Assembly: GCA_034766995.1 (NCBI GenBank)
Contig: CM068314.1
Span: 37,458,208 to 37,522,207, forward strand
Direction of reading: 5' to 3'
Length of the DNA stretch: 64,000 nucleotides
Source of the DNA: Acanthacorydalis orientalis
Taxonomy: Eukaryota; Arthropoda; Insecta; Megaloptera; Corydalidae
The notes under the pieces were generated by a model, which saw only the letters and a list, made by a program, of their open reading frames with translations, was not told the DNA's origin and searched no databases. Both the position numbers and the translations under genes were made by a program. Of the stretch, positions 63,931-64,000 are shown one piece after another (position 1 is the stretch's first letter; each line of letters starts with the position of its first letter).

Positions 63931-64000
63931 TTAATTATTAGCTTTTAAACTTCTATAAACAGATCATCTTTATATATTAAAATTATTCAAGTTTAAATAA

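Larger units (their letters stand above)
60196..64000. other. AT-rich non-coding stretch to the window end
   Basis: I see no supported gene. The frame 62136-62339 opens after a TTGCAG with a hydrophobic, signal-peptide-like start but has no further support. The overlapping frames at 63386-63787 are Phe/Ile/Tyr-rich products of AT-rich DNA. Confidence 0.5.

Overview
The window is AT-rich animal DNA, most likely from an insect. It has animal-type introns, mariner and piggyBac transposon copies, and a doublecortin-domain coding exon whose composition is far less AT-rich than its surroundings. I cannot name the species; a hymenopteran would fit but nothing here proves it. There is no bacterial gene organisation, no CRISPR array, no rRNA, and no tRNA that I could recognise.

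Most of the 64 kb is non-coding. It is studded with (TA)n microsatellites, roughly seventy counted by eye, many in composite (CA)n-(TA)n, (TC)n-(TA)n or (GA)n-(TA)n form. Against this background a few islands of more complex, less AT-rich sequence stand out, and nearly all functional signals lie in them.

From left to right: an apparently intact mariner element at 962-2255, with TA target duplications, 22-bp matching ends and an intact D,D34D transposase. A broken piggyBac-type transposase fragment on the minus strand at 6163-6631, with a TTAA and probable terminal repeat at 5955. A degraded retrotransposon-like fragment at about 13555-14010. A promoter-like island at about 16170-16515 (three CCAAT/ATTGG boxes and a TATA box), followed by a possible first exon ending in ATG directly at a splice donor (16875-16883). 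A strong coding exon at 27968-28681 encoding an acidic, low-complexity N-terminus and a doublecortin (DCX) domain. A 74-nt miRNA-precursor-like hairpin at 30308-30381. A candidate 123-nt phase-0 exon at 31711-31833. An unexplained island at about 37800-38040. An inverted-repeat-bounded cassette at 44083-44319. Another island at about 50820-51085. A second mariner, dead and internally deleted, at 53893-54995 (minus). A candidate minus-strand exon at 56657-56783. An island with a possible plus-strand terminal exon at about 58850-58992. An N-terminal relic of a third mariner at about 59960-60195 (minus).

The best gene model is a plus-strand microtubule-associated DCX-domain gene. A 5' exon near 16.5-16.88 kb could be joined across an 11-kb intron to the DCX exon, then to the 123-nt exon. 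The three junctions are all phase 0, so the model is self-consistent, but the joins are inferred and not shown. The hairpin would lie in the second intron. The transposon copies record at least four independent insertions of very different ages.
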